Position numbers and translations under genes: made by a program. Shown in pieces: positions 38,974 through 49,270 of a stretch of 64,000 nucleotides of DNA (its first letter is position 1; every line of letters starts with the position of its first letter). This stretch comes from Diprion similis (Eukaryota; Arthropoda; Insecta; Hymenoptera; Diprionidae), in NCBI RefSeq assembly GCF_021155765.1, contig NC_060112.1, positions 2,046,001-2,110,000 of the forward strand, in the 5' to 3' direction. Below the pieces are notes generated by a model. That model was not told the DNA's origin and made no database searches. It saw nothing but the letters and a program-made list of their open reading frames with translations.

Positions 38974-41323
38974 CTGGACGCCCAGGAACTCGGAAAACAC
39001 AAGAAGAAGAGCGTACGACCAACAGCAGAGAAATTACGACGCCAAAACCAGCACCAAAAAAATTGTGAAAATGCGTCTTTCGTTTTTCGGCTATAACTTT
39101 TGATCCGTTGCTCGCTGCGCATTCGGACTGCGCTCAATCGATTTCTCTCGCAAAATTAGGTAGGAATAGTGCCTGAAAGAATTTATTGCAGCACTTTTCA
39201 GAATCGTCGAAATTTTCGCAAAAAATCCAAAGGGGTTAGCCTTACTTCATTGGTCATTTTTGGAGCCGAGAAGTTTTCGTCTCCGAATCGATTTGTATGA
39301 CCCTTTCTAGATTATTTGGACGCCCAGGAACTCAGAAAACACGAGAAAAAGAGCGTAGGACCAGCAGCAGAGGAATTACGACGCCAAAACCAGCAACAAA
39401 AAAATGGTGAAAATGCGTCTTTCGTTTTTCGGCTGTAACTTTTGATCCGTTGCTCGCTGCGCATTCGGACAGCGCTCAATCGATTTCTCTCGCAAAATTA
39501 CGTAGAAATAGTGCCTGAAAGAATTTATTGCAGCACTTTTCAGAATCGTTGAAATTTTCGCAAAAAATCCGAAGGGGTTAGCCCTACTTTTTTGGTCATT
39601 TTTGGAGCCGAGAAGTTTTCGTCTCCGAATCGATTTGTATGACCCTTTCTAGATTATTTGGACGCCCAGGAATTCAGAAAACACAAGAAAAAGAGCGTAG
39701 GACCAGCAGCAGAAGAATTACGACGCCAAAACCAGCAACAAAAAAATGGTGAAAATGCGTCTTTCGTTTTTCGGCTGTAACTTTTGATCCGTTGCTCGCT
39801 GGGCATTCGGACAGCGCTCAATCGATTTCTCTCGCAAAATTACGTAGGAATAGTGCCTGAAAGAATTCATTGCAGCACTTTTCAGAATCGTTGAAATTTT
39901 CGCAAAAAATCCGAAGGGGTTAGCCTTTTTTTTTCGGTCATTTTTGGAGCCGAGAACTTTTCGTCTCGGAATCAATTTGTATGATCCTTTCTTGATTATT
40001 TGGACGCCCAGGAACTCGGAAAACACAAGAAGAAGAGCGTAGGACCGACAGCAGAGAAATTACGACGCCAAAACCAGCACCAAAAAAATTGTGAAAATGC
40101 GTCTTTCGTATTCCGGCTGTTACTTTTGATCCGTTGCTCGCTGCGCATTCGGACTGCGCTCAATCGATTTCTCTCGCAAAATTACGTAGGAATAGTGCCT
40201 GAAAGAATTTATTGCAGCACTTTTCAGAATCGTCGAAATTTTCGCAAAAAATCCAAAGGGGTTAGCCTTACTTTTTTGGTCATTTTTGGAGCCGAGAAGT
40301 TTTCGTCTCTGAATCGATTTGTATGACCCTTTCTAGATTATTTGGACGCCCAGGAACTCAGAAAACACAAGAAAAAGAGCGTAGGACCAGCAGCAGAGGA
40401 ATTACGACGCCAAAACCAGCAACAAAAAAATAGTGAAAATGCGTCTTTCGTTTTTCGGCTGTAACTTTTGATCCGTTGCTCGCTGCGCATTCGGACAGCG
40501 CTCAATCGATTTCTCTCGCAAAATTACGTAGGAATAGTGCCTGAAAGAATTTATTGCAGCACTTTTCAGAATCGTTGAAATTTTCGCGAAAAATCCAAAG
40601 GGGTTAGCCTTACTTTTTTGGTCATTTTTGGAGCCGAGAACTTTTCGTCTCGGAATCGATTTGTATGACCCTTTCTAGATTATTTGGACGCCCAGGAACT
40701 CAGAAAACACAAAAAAAAGAGCGTAGGACCAACAGCAGAGGAATTACGACGCCAAAACCAGCAGCAAAAAAATGGTGAAAATGCGTCTTTCGTTTTTCAG
40801 CTGTAACTTTTGATCCGTTGCTCGCTGCGCATTCGGACAGCGCTCAATCGATTTCTCTCGCAAAATTACGTAGGAATAGTGCCTGAAAGAATTCATTGCA
40901 GCACTTTTCAGAATCGTTGAAATTTTCGCAAAAAATCCAAAGGGGTTAGCCTTACTTTTTTGGTCATTTTTGGAGCCGAGAACTTTTCCTCTCGGAATTG
41001 ATTTGTATGACCCTTTCTAGATTATTTGGACGCCCAGGAACTCAGAAAACACAAAAAAAAGAGCGTAGGACCAACAGCAGAGGAATTACGACGCCAAAAC
41101 CAGCAGCAAAAAAATGGTGAAAATGCGTCTTTCGTTTTTCGGCTGTAACTTTTGATCCGTTGCTTGCTGCGCATTCGGACTGCGCTCAATCGATTTCTCT
41201 CGCAAAATTACGTAGGAATAGTGCCTGAAAGAATTTATTGCAGCACTTTTCAGAATCGTCGAAATTTTCGCAAACAATCCAAAGGGGTTAGCCTTACTTT
41301 GTTGGTCATTTTTGGAGCCGAGA
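38974..41323 (+). repeat. Satellite, right terminal block and array edge
   Basis: Seven units outside the repeat-B order. Private changes include CCTTTTTTTTTCGG near 39,930, AAATTGTGAAAATG at about 39,060 and 40,090, and TTTTCAGCTGTAAC near 40,797. The pair at 39,659-40,341 matches the pair at the window's left edge. The last unit stops after GGAGCCGAGA at 41,323, and the following sequence is unrelated to the monomer. Confidence 0.8.
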
Positions 41324-42480
41324 GTCCGAGAGCCATTTTTGTCCTGTGAGAAAAAGATTTTTTCTAGTCTATTTCAGCACTTTAAAGACGCATGAATAGA
41401 CAACAACCATATTTTAACATTTCAACAATTTAGAAGAAAAATATGGTTTGTTAAGTACGTCAATATTATGCAGAAGGTAAGATAATTTCTTTTACCTATT
41501 TTTCTTCACGTCTCCAAAAAGTTGTATTACTGAAAGACAATGTCAACAGCTTATCAAAATGTAAAATAAATTCACAAGACTTTCATTCTTCATTCCATTC
41601 TATTTGCAACGAACTCATAATAATTAATTTCTCTTAATTAAAACCCAAAGAAAATTTTTGGGATAAACTCAGAAAATATGTCCAGCATTCTACATATTTT
41701 TAACGTACTTTTAACAAAGAGAAAAGTGTTTCAGAATTTTCCGGATGTTTTTAACAGTTGAAACATTGAATTTCTTCATTCCATAATTTCAAAAGTGCTC
41801 AAGAAAATAACAAAAAAAATTTCATAGGATTCTTGAAACGATCGGAACTGAAAATGAGGTAGTTCAAAATTTTTCGACATATTTGCAGCCTAAAGTTGTC
41901 TTTTTATAGAACTTTGAAAAAATAAAATGATCGAGCATCTTAGAGATGCTACTTTCGCCTTTAAAATATCTGATATATTCAGGTAAATATAAACGATACA
42001 CGTTCATGTATTTAATTGACATTAATTTTTCCGTCGTATAATTTTGGCGTACATAATTATTGTGCGAGATTTTCTCAACTTATGAATTTCGTAATTACGA
42101 CGCTGTGTTAGCGACATTTTGTACACGATAGTTGTTGGTTATGAAGAACTTCCTTTACCGGCGTGGTCAGTTACTTGGTTGATAATACATGAAACTGTTG
42201 ATCCAAACCTGTCTAGACCCGCAAAACTGTTACGAAAAATAACCCAGGACTGTAACTTTATTAAGATGCACCCACGTTTTTAGAGGTTAGGAGGACTAGA
42301 AAGGCAAAAAAAGGTGATTTGTGGCAGACACTGAAATAGTTCAGCATCAGGTAGAAAAAAGCAGCTTGTCGCAAGCACTGCATTTTTCCGTGCCAATGGC
42401 AGGGCTCAGCTTCGCTTGTCGCTGAAATAAAATCTAGCCTTGAGTCCCGAAAGTCTGACACTTGAGTGAGACTTGACTTC
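41324..42480. other. Gene-free AT-rich spacer between satellite and first gene
   Basis: Single-copy-looking, AT-rich sequence directly after the array. I see no convincing exon, tRNA, transposon end or tandem repeat. A 66-codon open frame on the - strand at 42,261-42,461 has no recognisable motif and is taken as chance. Confidence 0.6.
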
Positions 42481-42749
42481 GTGGGTCACTGATATATATA
42501 TTAACTTCGACTCTCATCAGGTCTCATAGTCTCATAGTTCATACTCTCGTTCTCTCAGGTATTATTGGGGTATCGGTGGCTTCGCTCGCGCGACACGTGC
42601 GTGCAGCTGCGTGGAGCCTGGTGGAGCCTAGGAAAACATGAAAAAATTCTTGCGTAATAAACTGAGAAATTACGTTGACTGTTGTACTAATTTAAAAATA
42701 AATATTCTCTCCGATACCGATGATAGTAGCTAGATAAATTCCTCGCGAA
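42481..42749 (+). promoter_or_regulatory. Probable promoter and 5' leader of ZCCHC7-like gene
   Basis: A TATATATA run lies at 42,493-42,500, followed by CTCATAGT repeats (about 42,520-42,545), and a CACGTG E-box is at 42,594-42,599, 156 bases before the chosen start codon. A short upstream frame (42,638-42,733, 31 codons and stop) begins at ACATGAAAA and ends 16 bases before the main ATG. The transcription start cannot be fixed from sequence, so the E-box and the upstream frame could each be inside or outside the transcript. Confidence 0.45.
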
Positions 42750-45700
42750 ATGGATTGCGACGGCAGACTGTTCTTAGCGGTAAGATATGTACTGTCCCCA
42801 CCTTCGTAGGTATAATGCTTGAGATATACTTCAGAAGCTGATTAATGCATAGCAGATTCTTTATAGAGGTTCAATTTCCGTAAAAAAAAATACCAAATTA
42901 AAAGAAAAAGGAAAAATAAAAAACCAAACACGCGGGACACCTCGATCTAATTTTTTTAAACAATGTTTTCAACGACATTCTCGCACCACTTCCGCTCTTT
43001 GTAACCTACAAATAGCGCATTTCGGTACCTAGTATGTAATTAGTTCATATACTTGCTGTTATAGTTTTTTGATTTCTTTTTTTTCCCCCTTATTCAGGAT
43101 AAATTTGTGGACACTGACAACAACGACGACGATGATGATAATGATGATGATGATGATGATGATAATGACGAGGAGATTGAGAGAGATCTAGAGGACAAAT
43201 TATACGCTGCTGTGTTTCATTCCAACGATGTATCATCATCTATGAGCAAAGACATTCCAGCATATAGCCGTGTCACTTCTTTGACAGACGGGATCACATC
43301 GTGGAAAAGTAGTTCTGGTGAAAGTAACAATTCCGCGAAGACGAAGCAGACCTCACGTACGAATTTATTTGAAGCACCAAACTCTGCGGAAATACGTAAC
43401 ACCAGTTCTGGAGGTTCCTGTGAAAATGTGTCTTATAAACGTGCCCAACCCACAATCCGTTATGAATGTATTTCATCTAAAGAGAATAGTGAATTGAGTT
43501 CTAGAGATGAATCCAGAGTCGGTGCGCTCATTGTTAATCATATAAATTTCAAGAATTCAAACCTGACCATTCAGAGTAATAAAGCTAAGCCCTGTATTGA
43601 CATTGATGACAATGAATTAGTGACTATTAAGCACCGCAAAGGAATAAGTGCTGCAGATTTGTACGGGAGTGATGAAACAATTTCTGTATTGAGCAACACA
43701 GACAAGGAGAAAAAATCGCTTCAATCAAAGGTTGCGACAAACCAGAAAGCTTCTCCTAAGAAAAACCCTTACTGCAACGAATTAAACGCCGGAGGTTCAC
43801 CCAGCAAGTTGTGGAAGCAAAGTGATACAGCCGACAAAGCTGATACTTGGGGTATTTCTTCTCTGCATACTTGATTTTTAAACAAACAATTAAAAAATTT
43901 TCCCATAATTAGCAATCCCGAAAATTCCTGCTTTGACAATTAATAGATTAGCTTATTTCGTGCTTTTAGCTTTATTAGAATTGAATTACAATTAAGCCAG
44001 ATTTTTTTACAGCTACCATCCAATTTCCTGATACAGCGGCAAATGCATCACCCAAAGACCCGGTTGAATCATCGAATGTTAAAGCTGAAGATAAGGTTGA
44101 AAAGACTGAATCCGCAGAAACTCAGCCTCAAAATGATTTAACTTCTACTGCAGAGAAAGAATCTGATAGATCGGCGAATATATACCCTGAAGACGAGATT
44201 GGGGATGATGCTAAGATGGAGCATGAAGCTTCATGCTCCTCCTCCTTCAGAGATTGCTCATCAACTGTACCCTCCAGCAGTACTTCAAGCAAGGATGAGT
44301 CAAAAACGGATGGACATCTTGACGAAGCTCAGAATATAGGAAATGAATGGAGTAGCGTGATAACAATTGACGATTCAGAGGATTCGATTTGCGAAGTTCC
44401 TGTCCCACCAAAACCTCAGCCTCCCACAATTAATTTGGATGATTCCAATAGCTCAACATCCTATAATAGTGATAGTGGCTCACATAAAATATCAAGGAAA
44501 AACCAGAAAAAACGCCACAAGAGGGCTATGTCTAAATCTATCACTAGTAGTCAGAGTGCAGGATGCACAGAATTAACTGAAGCTAGAAAAGAGGTATCTA
44601 TAGCACAAAAAGAAACTGAGAGGAGCGAGAAAATCTGTTCCTCAGATTCCTCTATGTCTGATAGTGACGACAGCATGACCGAAAGTGAGGAAGAACACTG
44701 GGGCATCATTGCTGGAGATCAAATGAACAAAGATCAACCTACTCGCATTTTCAGTAGTGATACCAGAATGTCTGAGACTGTTGAAGAGTCGACTATGGAT
44801 GTCCAGCAAGAAAGCAGCAGCCATCCAATTCTTGCTCACAGAGATGGAAATAGTGCAATCGTATCTGAAGAGCAGGAAACACAAGATGGAAATTATCTAG
44901 ACGAATTATTATCACGATATTTAGAAACTAGCAAGAGAATAGGTACAGACACATCGTCATCAGTGAACTCAGCTACTCTGGAAAAGGAATCTGGTGGTGT
45001 AAGAGAATTGTCATCACTGAGGGCACAAACGTTATCCACACCTAATGAGAAGAAGAAAAATTCTGAGTATAGTCAGGATCTAATTAGTGATGATTTGCTA
45101 ATAATTAATGTAGCAGAACACGAAATAACTCAAATATTATCTAGTCCTGTAGCAAATCGAGAACCACAAACATCGACAGGAACACCGGAGAGTAGAAAGA
45201 GACCTATGATAGATAGACGAAAAAAATCTAAACAACTAAATTCCCCAAAAAAAGCTAGAAACTCTAACGAACCTGTCGAGTCGACTTCTTCCTCTACCAA
45301 ATCTCCGAAAGAGAATAAGGAGAATACAAAAAAACACAGAAACTGTGCTGCCGATTATTTTTTCACACCTATGAATTCCGAGATGACAGATTATTACAAC
45401 AAGGCAGACGGGTCTGAAAACTTTAACATTGATGATGTTAGAAAACAAATGCCCAGTAAGTTGGGGTGAATTTATTTTAATATAGTTACCAATTTCTTAG
45501 ATTCAAGTGCTTCCAAGCATTATATGCTCTTATTCTCAATTAACTTTCATTGGCAAGTGCTGTAAAATTCAGTATTCTGAATAATTTTACAGATTGTATG
45601 GAAAAAGTGTAATTATATTTGTGAAATCAAATTTATATGAACAGGAGACCCTCGATATTGGGCCATTTCCGATGAGGACTTGCTCAACTACCGGCAACGA

Positions 45701-48625
45701 GGCTCAAGATATTGGACGCGATTGAAATGCAGGAACTGTAGAGGCAGTGATCACACTACTAGCGACTGTACATCAAAAAGAAAAATCCCGTGCTGTCACA
45801 TGTGTGGTATCTCAGGCCACAGAGAACCGAGATGTCCACACAAAATGTGTCTTGGTGTAAGTTAATATTAGAATTTAGTTATTCGGATAGTTTTCAGAGA
45901 ACATCTCAGAACAGATCTTCAGTGGTTGAGTAAAGATAGCAGTAACATAATTTATGCTTTCAGTGTGGCAAAAAACAACTGACCTACATGCAAATCTGCA
46001 ACGAATGCAAAAGAGCTTGGTGCAACGGTTGTCGGTCCTATGGACATATGGAAGATAGATGCCCAGATCATTGGCGACGATATCACCTCACAGTAAGTTT
46101 GGATTATCTTACTTTTCAAAGGCAGCATCATCTAGTAGATTAGAACAGTAAAAGAATTTGTATCTCAGCAAGAGGATTTCTTGCAATAGAATATTCTATA
46201 AGTACATGTATAATTGATTGTTTCATTGCAGACAAGCCTGAAAAATGTGAAGACAAACCTGAGTGCCACCAACGTAATGAAACCTTCACACCAACTTAGC
46301 TGCTGCAATTGTGCTAAACGTGGTCATGATTCTGCAACATGTAAAAATTACCGTTGGTCACGACACTTTCCTACTCCGTCATATGTAACCAATTACAGTA
46401 CAGGACCTGCTTACGCAGACCACGTTGTTTTCGAGGATGTAAGCTCTGATTTCAATACTGAAGATCCATCCACACCAGTTCAAACACTCGCAGATACTGA
46501 CGTACGCGTTCGCAACACAGACTTGCCAAGGAGTCAGAAAAAACGGAAACAAGATAAAGTGCCTCAAGAAAATTTAAGGACGGATATTGTTGACGAACGT
46601 ATTGACAAGTCAAGAAAACAGTCAAAAGACCATAGCAAATCCAATGTAGAGAAGTCTCATAAAAGTACTGAACTTATGCCGATGAATTCTAAGACCACAC
46701 ACGAAAAGGAAACACTCCTGAGGCTCGAATCTGAACTTTTAAATGATAGTTTTACACAAGCATCAGATTTAAGTAAATCTGTAGAGTCATTATCTACTGA
46801 TCAGTGCAAAGATTTGGTAGAATCAGATTTAAGTCGTCAATTTTTGCACAATTTAATCACACAGTTTCCTGTGATATTGGTAGTTGAACGTTTCGGAAGA
46901 GAAGAAGTTGTCATGACCATTACTGGAACAGAGAAACTTCCTGGTGCGTTAAAACCAATTATCATGGATTGGTTGAGTTGGCCAGTTGACGAAAGAAGCA
47001 GATTTGTAGACCTAAATTTACCAAAGACCAAGAAAGCACTGATAGATTTGTTGTGGTGCAAGTTAAATGAATTGGAACAAGATCTAGGTGATCCAATTGA
47101 AATATTCAGGAATGTAAAATCGTTGAAAGACCGATTACAGAGTATGCAACAGCAATTACCAACTGGGAAAATAGTTGCCTCGTCAAAACGTGTGAATGTT
47201 GTCTCGGAATTGGCGAAGTCACAGTGCAAGCTTAATATGATTTTAGTTGGGCAATCTAAAACAAAAAAATCCGAGAAGAGTTGCAGATATTTAAGGCAAG
47301 CTCTACGCAGTATGCAAGAGAACGATAATACAAATCATGTCAGCGCCCACAGTAGTGACAGTATGCAACAGATCGATAATCAAAATCATGTAAAGGCCTC
47401 AATGTATCTTCAAATTGTCCATCATTACAACAAAATATTTGCAGCATACACACCACCTAACATTTCACATTTGCTCAGTCACTATAAGCAAAAACAGAAA
47501 AGTGGTCAAGTAATATTAAAGAAGAGAAAAGAGAAAAAGAAGAAAAAAAAATCCAAAATGAAAATGCAACCAGATTATAGAAATTACATTATGTCACTTA
47601 ACAGAGTAAATCAGGACCATGATATCAATTCCACATCGTCGGCTGGCTCCAACGTTTTATTCGCTGCAAGTAATCAAATCTCACCAAAAGGTGTAAACAG
47701 TAGCAGAGAGGGTAAATGCACTACTGTTAACAGAAATGTCAACTGCAACATTGAAGTTCAGTTGCAAGCCTCGAGTACGGATGTTAATAAGACCAATCGC
47801 GATCTGGAGCGCAACTTCCCACAACCTCTGCCTCTGTTGATACACAATCAGAACAGTATGGAGAAAAATTATTATAATCTGAAGTACAACTTTGACAATA
47901 TTTCGGCTACAAAAAAACAAGGAGGACGCACAAGAGTTCCGGAAAGTGTCCAACATGCCTATTCCATAAACAATGTAGATCGCAGTTTGCAGAACCGCAT
48001 TGAAAATAATTTCAGGAGAACATCGAAGGGAATTGATCGAACCGATACATTACAAAGGAGTGGATCATCGAAGGCAACAGAAAATGAGTTTTCAGATATT
48101 CCTGAAGTTAGTTTTCAGGGAAACTTGTCGTCCGAAAGGAACAGATGGCAAGACAGCTATGCTCTCCGTAAAAACTCTATCCAGGATAATTTTATATCTG
48201 ACAGGCAATCTGAAACATCTGAATATGTTTTTATAAACAATACTCACGATTTCCCAAATATTGAGTATGACAGACCCAATGCACACACTACTTCAAGCCT
48301 TGCTATGTATAACCATTCGTTAGACACAGCTATTAATGAAAGTCCTGGTTTTACTACTGAAACTGAAAGACATAAAGTTAATAAGAAAGATAGAAAGAAG
48401 AAACCGAGTCCTGATGGAAAATTGCCTCTGTACTTGCAGAAACGTGTTGCAAGAAAAGTGGAGAAATATATAAACTCCGAACACCCCAGCATTGCCCAAA
48501 AAGCCAGAGAGCTGCAACACAAACTTGGACAGAAATCTCTCACGTTGCACTGCACATTAGACTTTGAAAGATTGATCAGACGTCAATTAGAAAAAAATGA
48601 CCACTTGTTGTCAAAAAGATATTAG
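42750..48625 (+). CDS. ZCCHC7: ZCCHC7-like zinc-knuckle protein (TRAMP/Air family)
   Basis: Coding exons: 42,750-42,779; 43,098-43,851; 44,013-45,455; 45,645-45,856; 45,964-46,092; 46,232-48,625. All phases agree, giving about 1,653 residues. The first ATG sits in GCGAAATGG. Four CX2CX4HX4C zinc knuckles are clear: C771-C784, C793-C806, C833-C846 and C880-C893. More cysteines lie between knuckles 2 and 3 (C811, C814, C825, C828). The block RYWTRLKC before knuckle 1 and WRRYHLT after knuckle 3 match the ZCCHC7/Air pattern. Family members recruit the poly(A) polymerase and MTR4 helicase of TRAMP and mark nuclear RNA for the exosome. The flanks are low-complexity: an Asp run at residues 17-34, Ser/Glu-rich exon 3, and a Lys-rich tract near 1,286-1,303. 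Vertebrate ZCCHC7 is about 540 residues, so this protein is greatly extended. The exon 2 donor is uncertain: GT at 43,795, 43,822 or 43,852 keeps frame. Confidence 0.88.
43116..43172 (+). repeat. GAT/GAC microsatellite inside coding exon
   Basis: GAC/GAT/AAC/AAT codons run almost without break and include seven successive GAT codons (43,143-43,163). They encode the Asp/Asn run near the N-terminus of the ZCCHC7-like protein. Length is likely to vary between individuals. Confidence 0.85.
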
Positions 48626-49028
48626 TAACTGCTACTAATCACAAGTACAATTATTCCCTTTTTTTTTCTTTTTATTTTTGCACAAAGTAATTTTTTATTA
48701 AGTAATCGCACCGTACATTTTTCATACCGTTATAAGTGGATTACACAACAAATGTGTTATTTTACTTACTCTGTACGTACGCAAATGTGCAATTAGCGAT
48801 AAGATGTTTTTTTCTTTTTTTTTTTCGTTATCACTTTTGTACATGAGAAATGTATAAGAAAGTTCTGTGATTGGGAATTTAGCAGTTTTACGTTACAAAT
48901 TATATTTCATATACAATTACTATTGACAAGATGATCACTAGTTGGTAGGGAATTTCTTGTTCACCTTTTCACGAGAAAACTGGTTAAAACACTGTTAAAG
49001 AATGTATATAAATACATAAAGTGTAAGC

Positions 49029-49034
49029 AATAAA
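49029..49034 (+). terminator. Poly(A) signal of the ZCCHC7-like gene
   Basis: AATAAA about 400 bases after the stop codon, followed by a T/G-rich stretch near 49,050-49,085 typical of a downstream element. The next gene's start codon is about 235 bases further on. Confidence 0.6.
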
Positions 49035-49270
49035 AACCAACAAACTATTTTAATTTGTAATGCGTCTTCAATCTGTGTTTATTGTTAATTACCTTTATAA
49101 GCATCCCATTTTTATCGACAGAGTAAATAAGAACAAACCAAAAAAAAAGTCAAACACGTGCATTCGGGTATGGTTTGTTCTGGGTTTGTTTCACACGCTA
49201 ACTGATGGAGCTAACCTCACAGTAGTGGCTGAAAGTTAGTTTTATACTGCGAATAATTAAACAACACCAA
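49035..49270 (+). promoter_or_regulatory. Compact promoter region of WDR46
   Basis: Only about 236 bases separate the upstream gene's poly(A) signal from the WDR46 start codon, so the promoter must lie here or overlap the upstream 3' UTR. A CACGTG E-box is at 49,155-49,160. A six-codon upstream frame begins with ATGGAG at 49,205 and stops at 49,225. Confidence 0.45.

Larger units (their letters stand above)
1..41323 (+). repeat. Tandem satellite array, ~342 bp monomer, ~121 copies
   Basis: The same ~342 base unit repeats head to tail from base 1. Unit starts (the TTGGACGCCC or CTGGACGCCC motif) fall at 1, 343, 685, 1026 and so on to 41,026, which is 120 whole units plus a 298-base partial one. 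All copies share one orientation. Length varies only by single-base changes in homopolymers such as the A-run in CGCAAAAAATCC. Constant landmarks per unit are TTACGACGCC, GCTGTAACTTTTGATCC, ATTACGTAGGAATAGTGCC and two ATCGAT sites about 150 bases apart. No gene, RNA or transposon interrupts it. The array begins exactly at the window edge, so its true left end is unknown. The 66-codon open frame in many units lacks ATG and is a by-product of sequence identity. Confidence 0.98.

Noticed and set aside
1..41323. CRISPR-like or rDNA-like repeat array
   Set aside because: Units are long, contiguous and nearly identical, with no short repeat/unique spacer pattern and no rRNA-like sequence. This is a eukaryotic satellite.
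1..41323. CENP-B box in the monomer
   Set aside because: The nearest match around TTTCGTTTTTCGGC does not satisfy the TTCGnnnnAnnCGGG pattern.
42261..42461. 66-codon open frame on the - strand upstream of the ZCCHC7-like gene
   Set aside because: No recognisable motif, splice context or neighbouring exon. It overlaps the likely promoter of the + strand gene.
46214..46231. A separate gene starting at the large 3' exon of the ZCCHC7-like locus
   Set aside because: The acceptor at 46,231 joins in frame to the previous exon (LT followed by TSLKN), and the fourth zinc knuckle lies at the start of this exon, so it belongs to the same protein.
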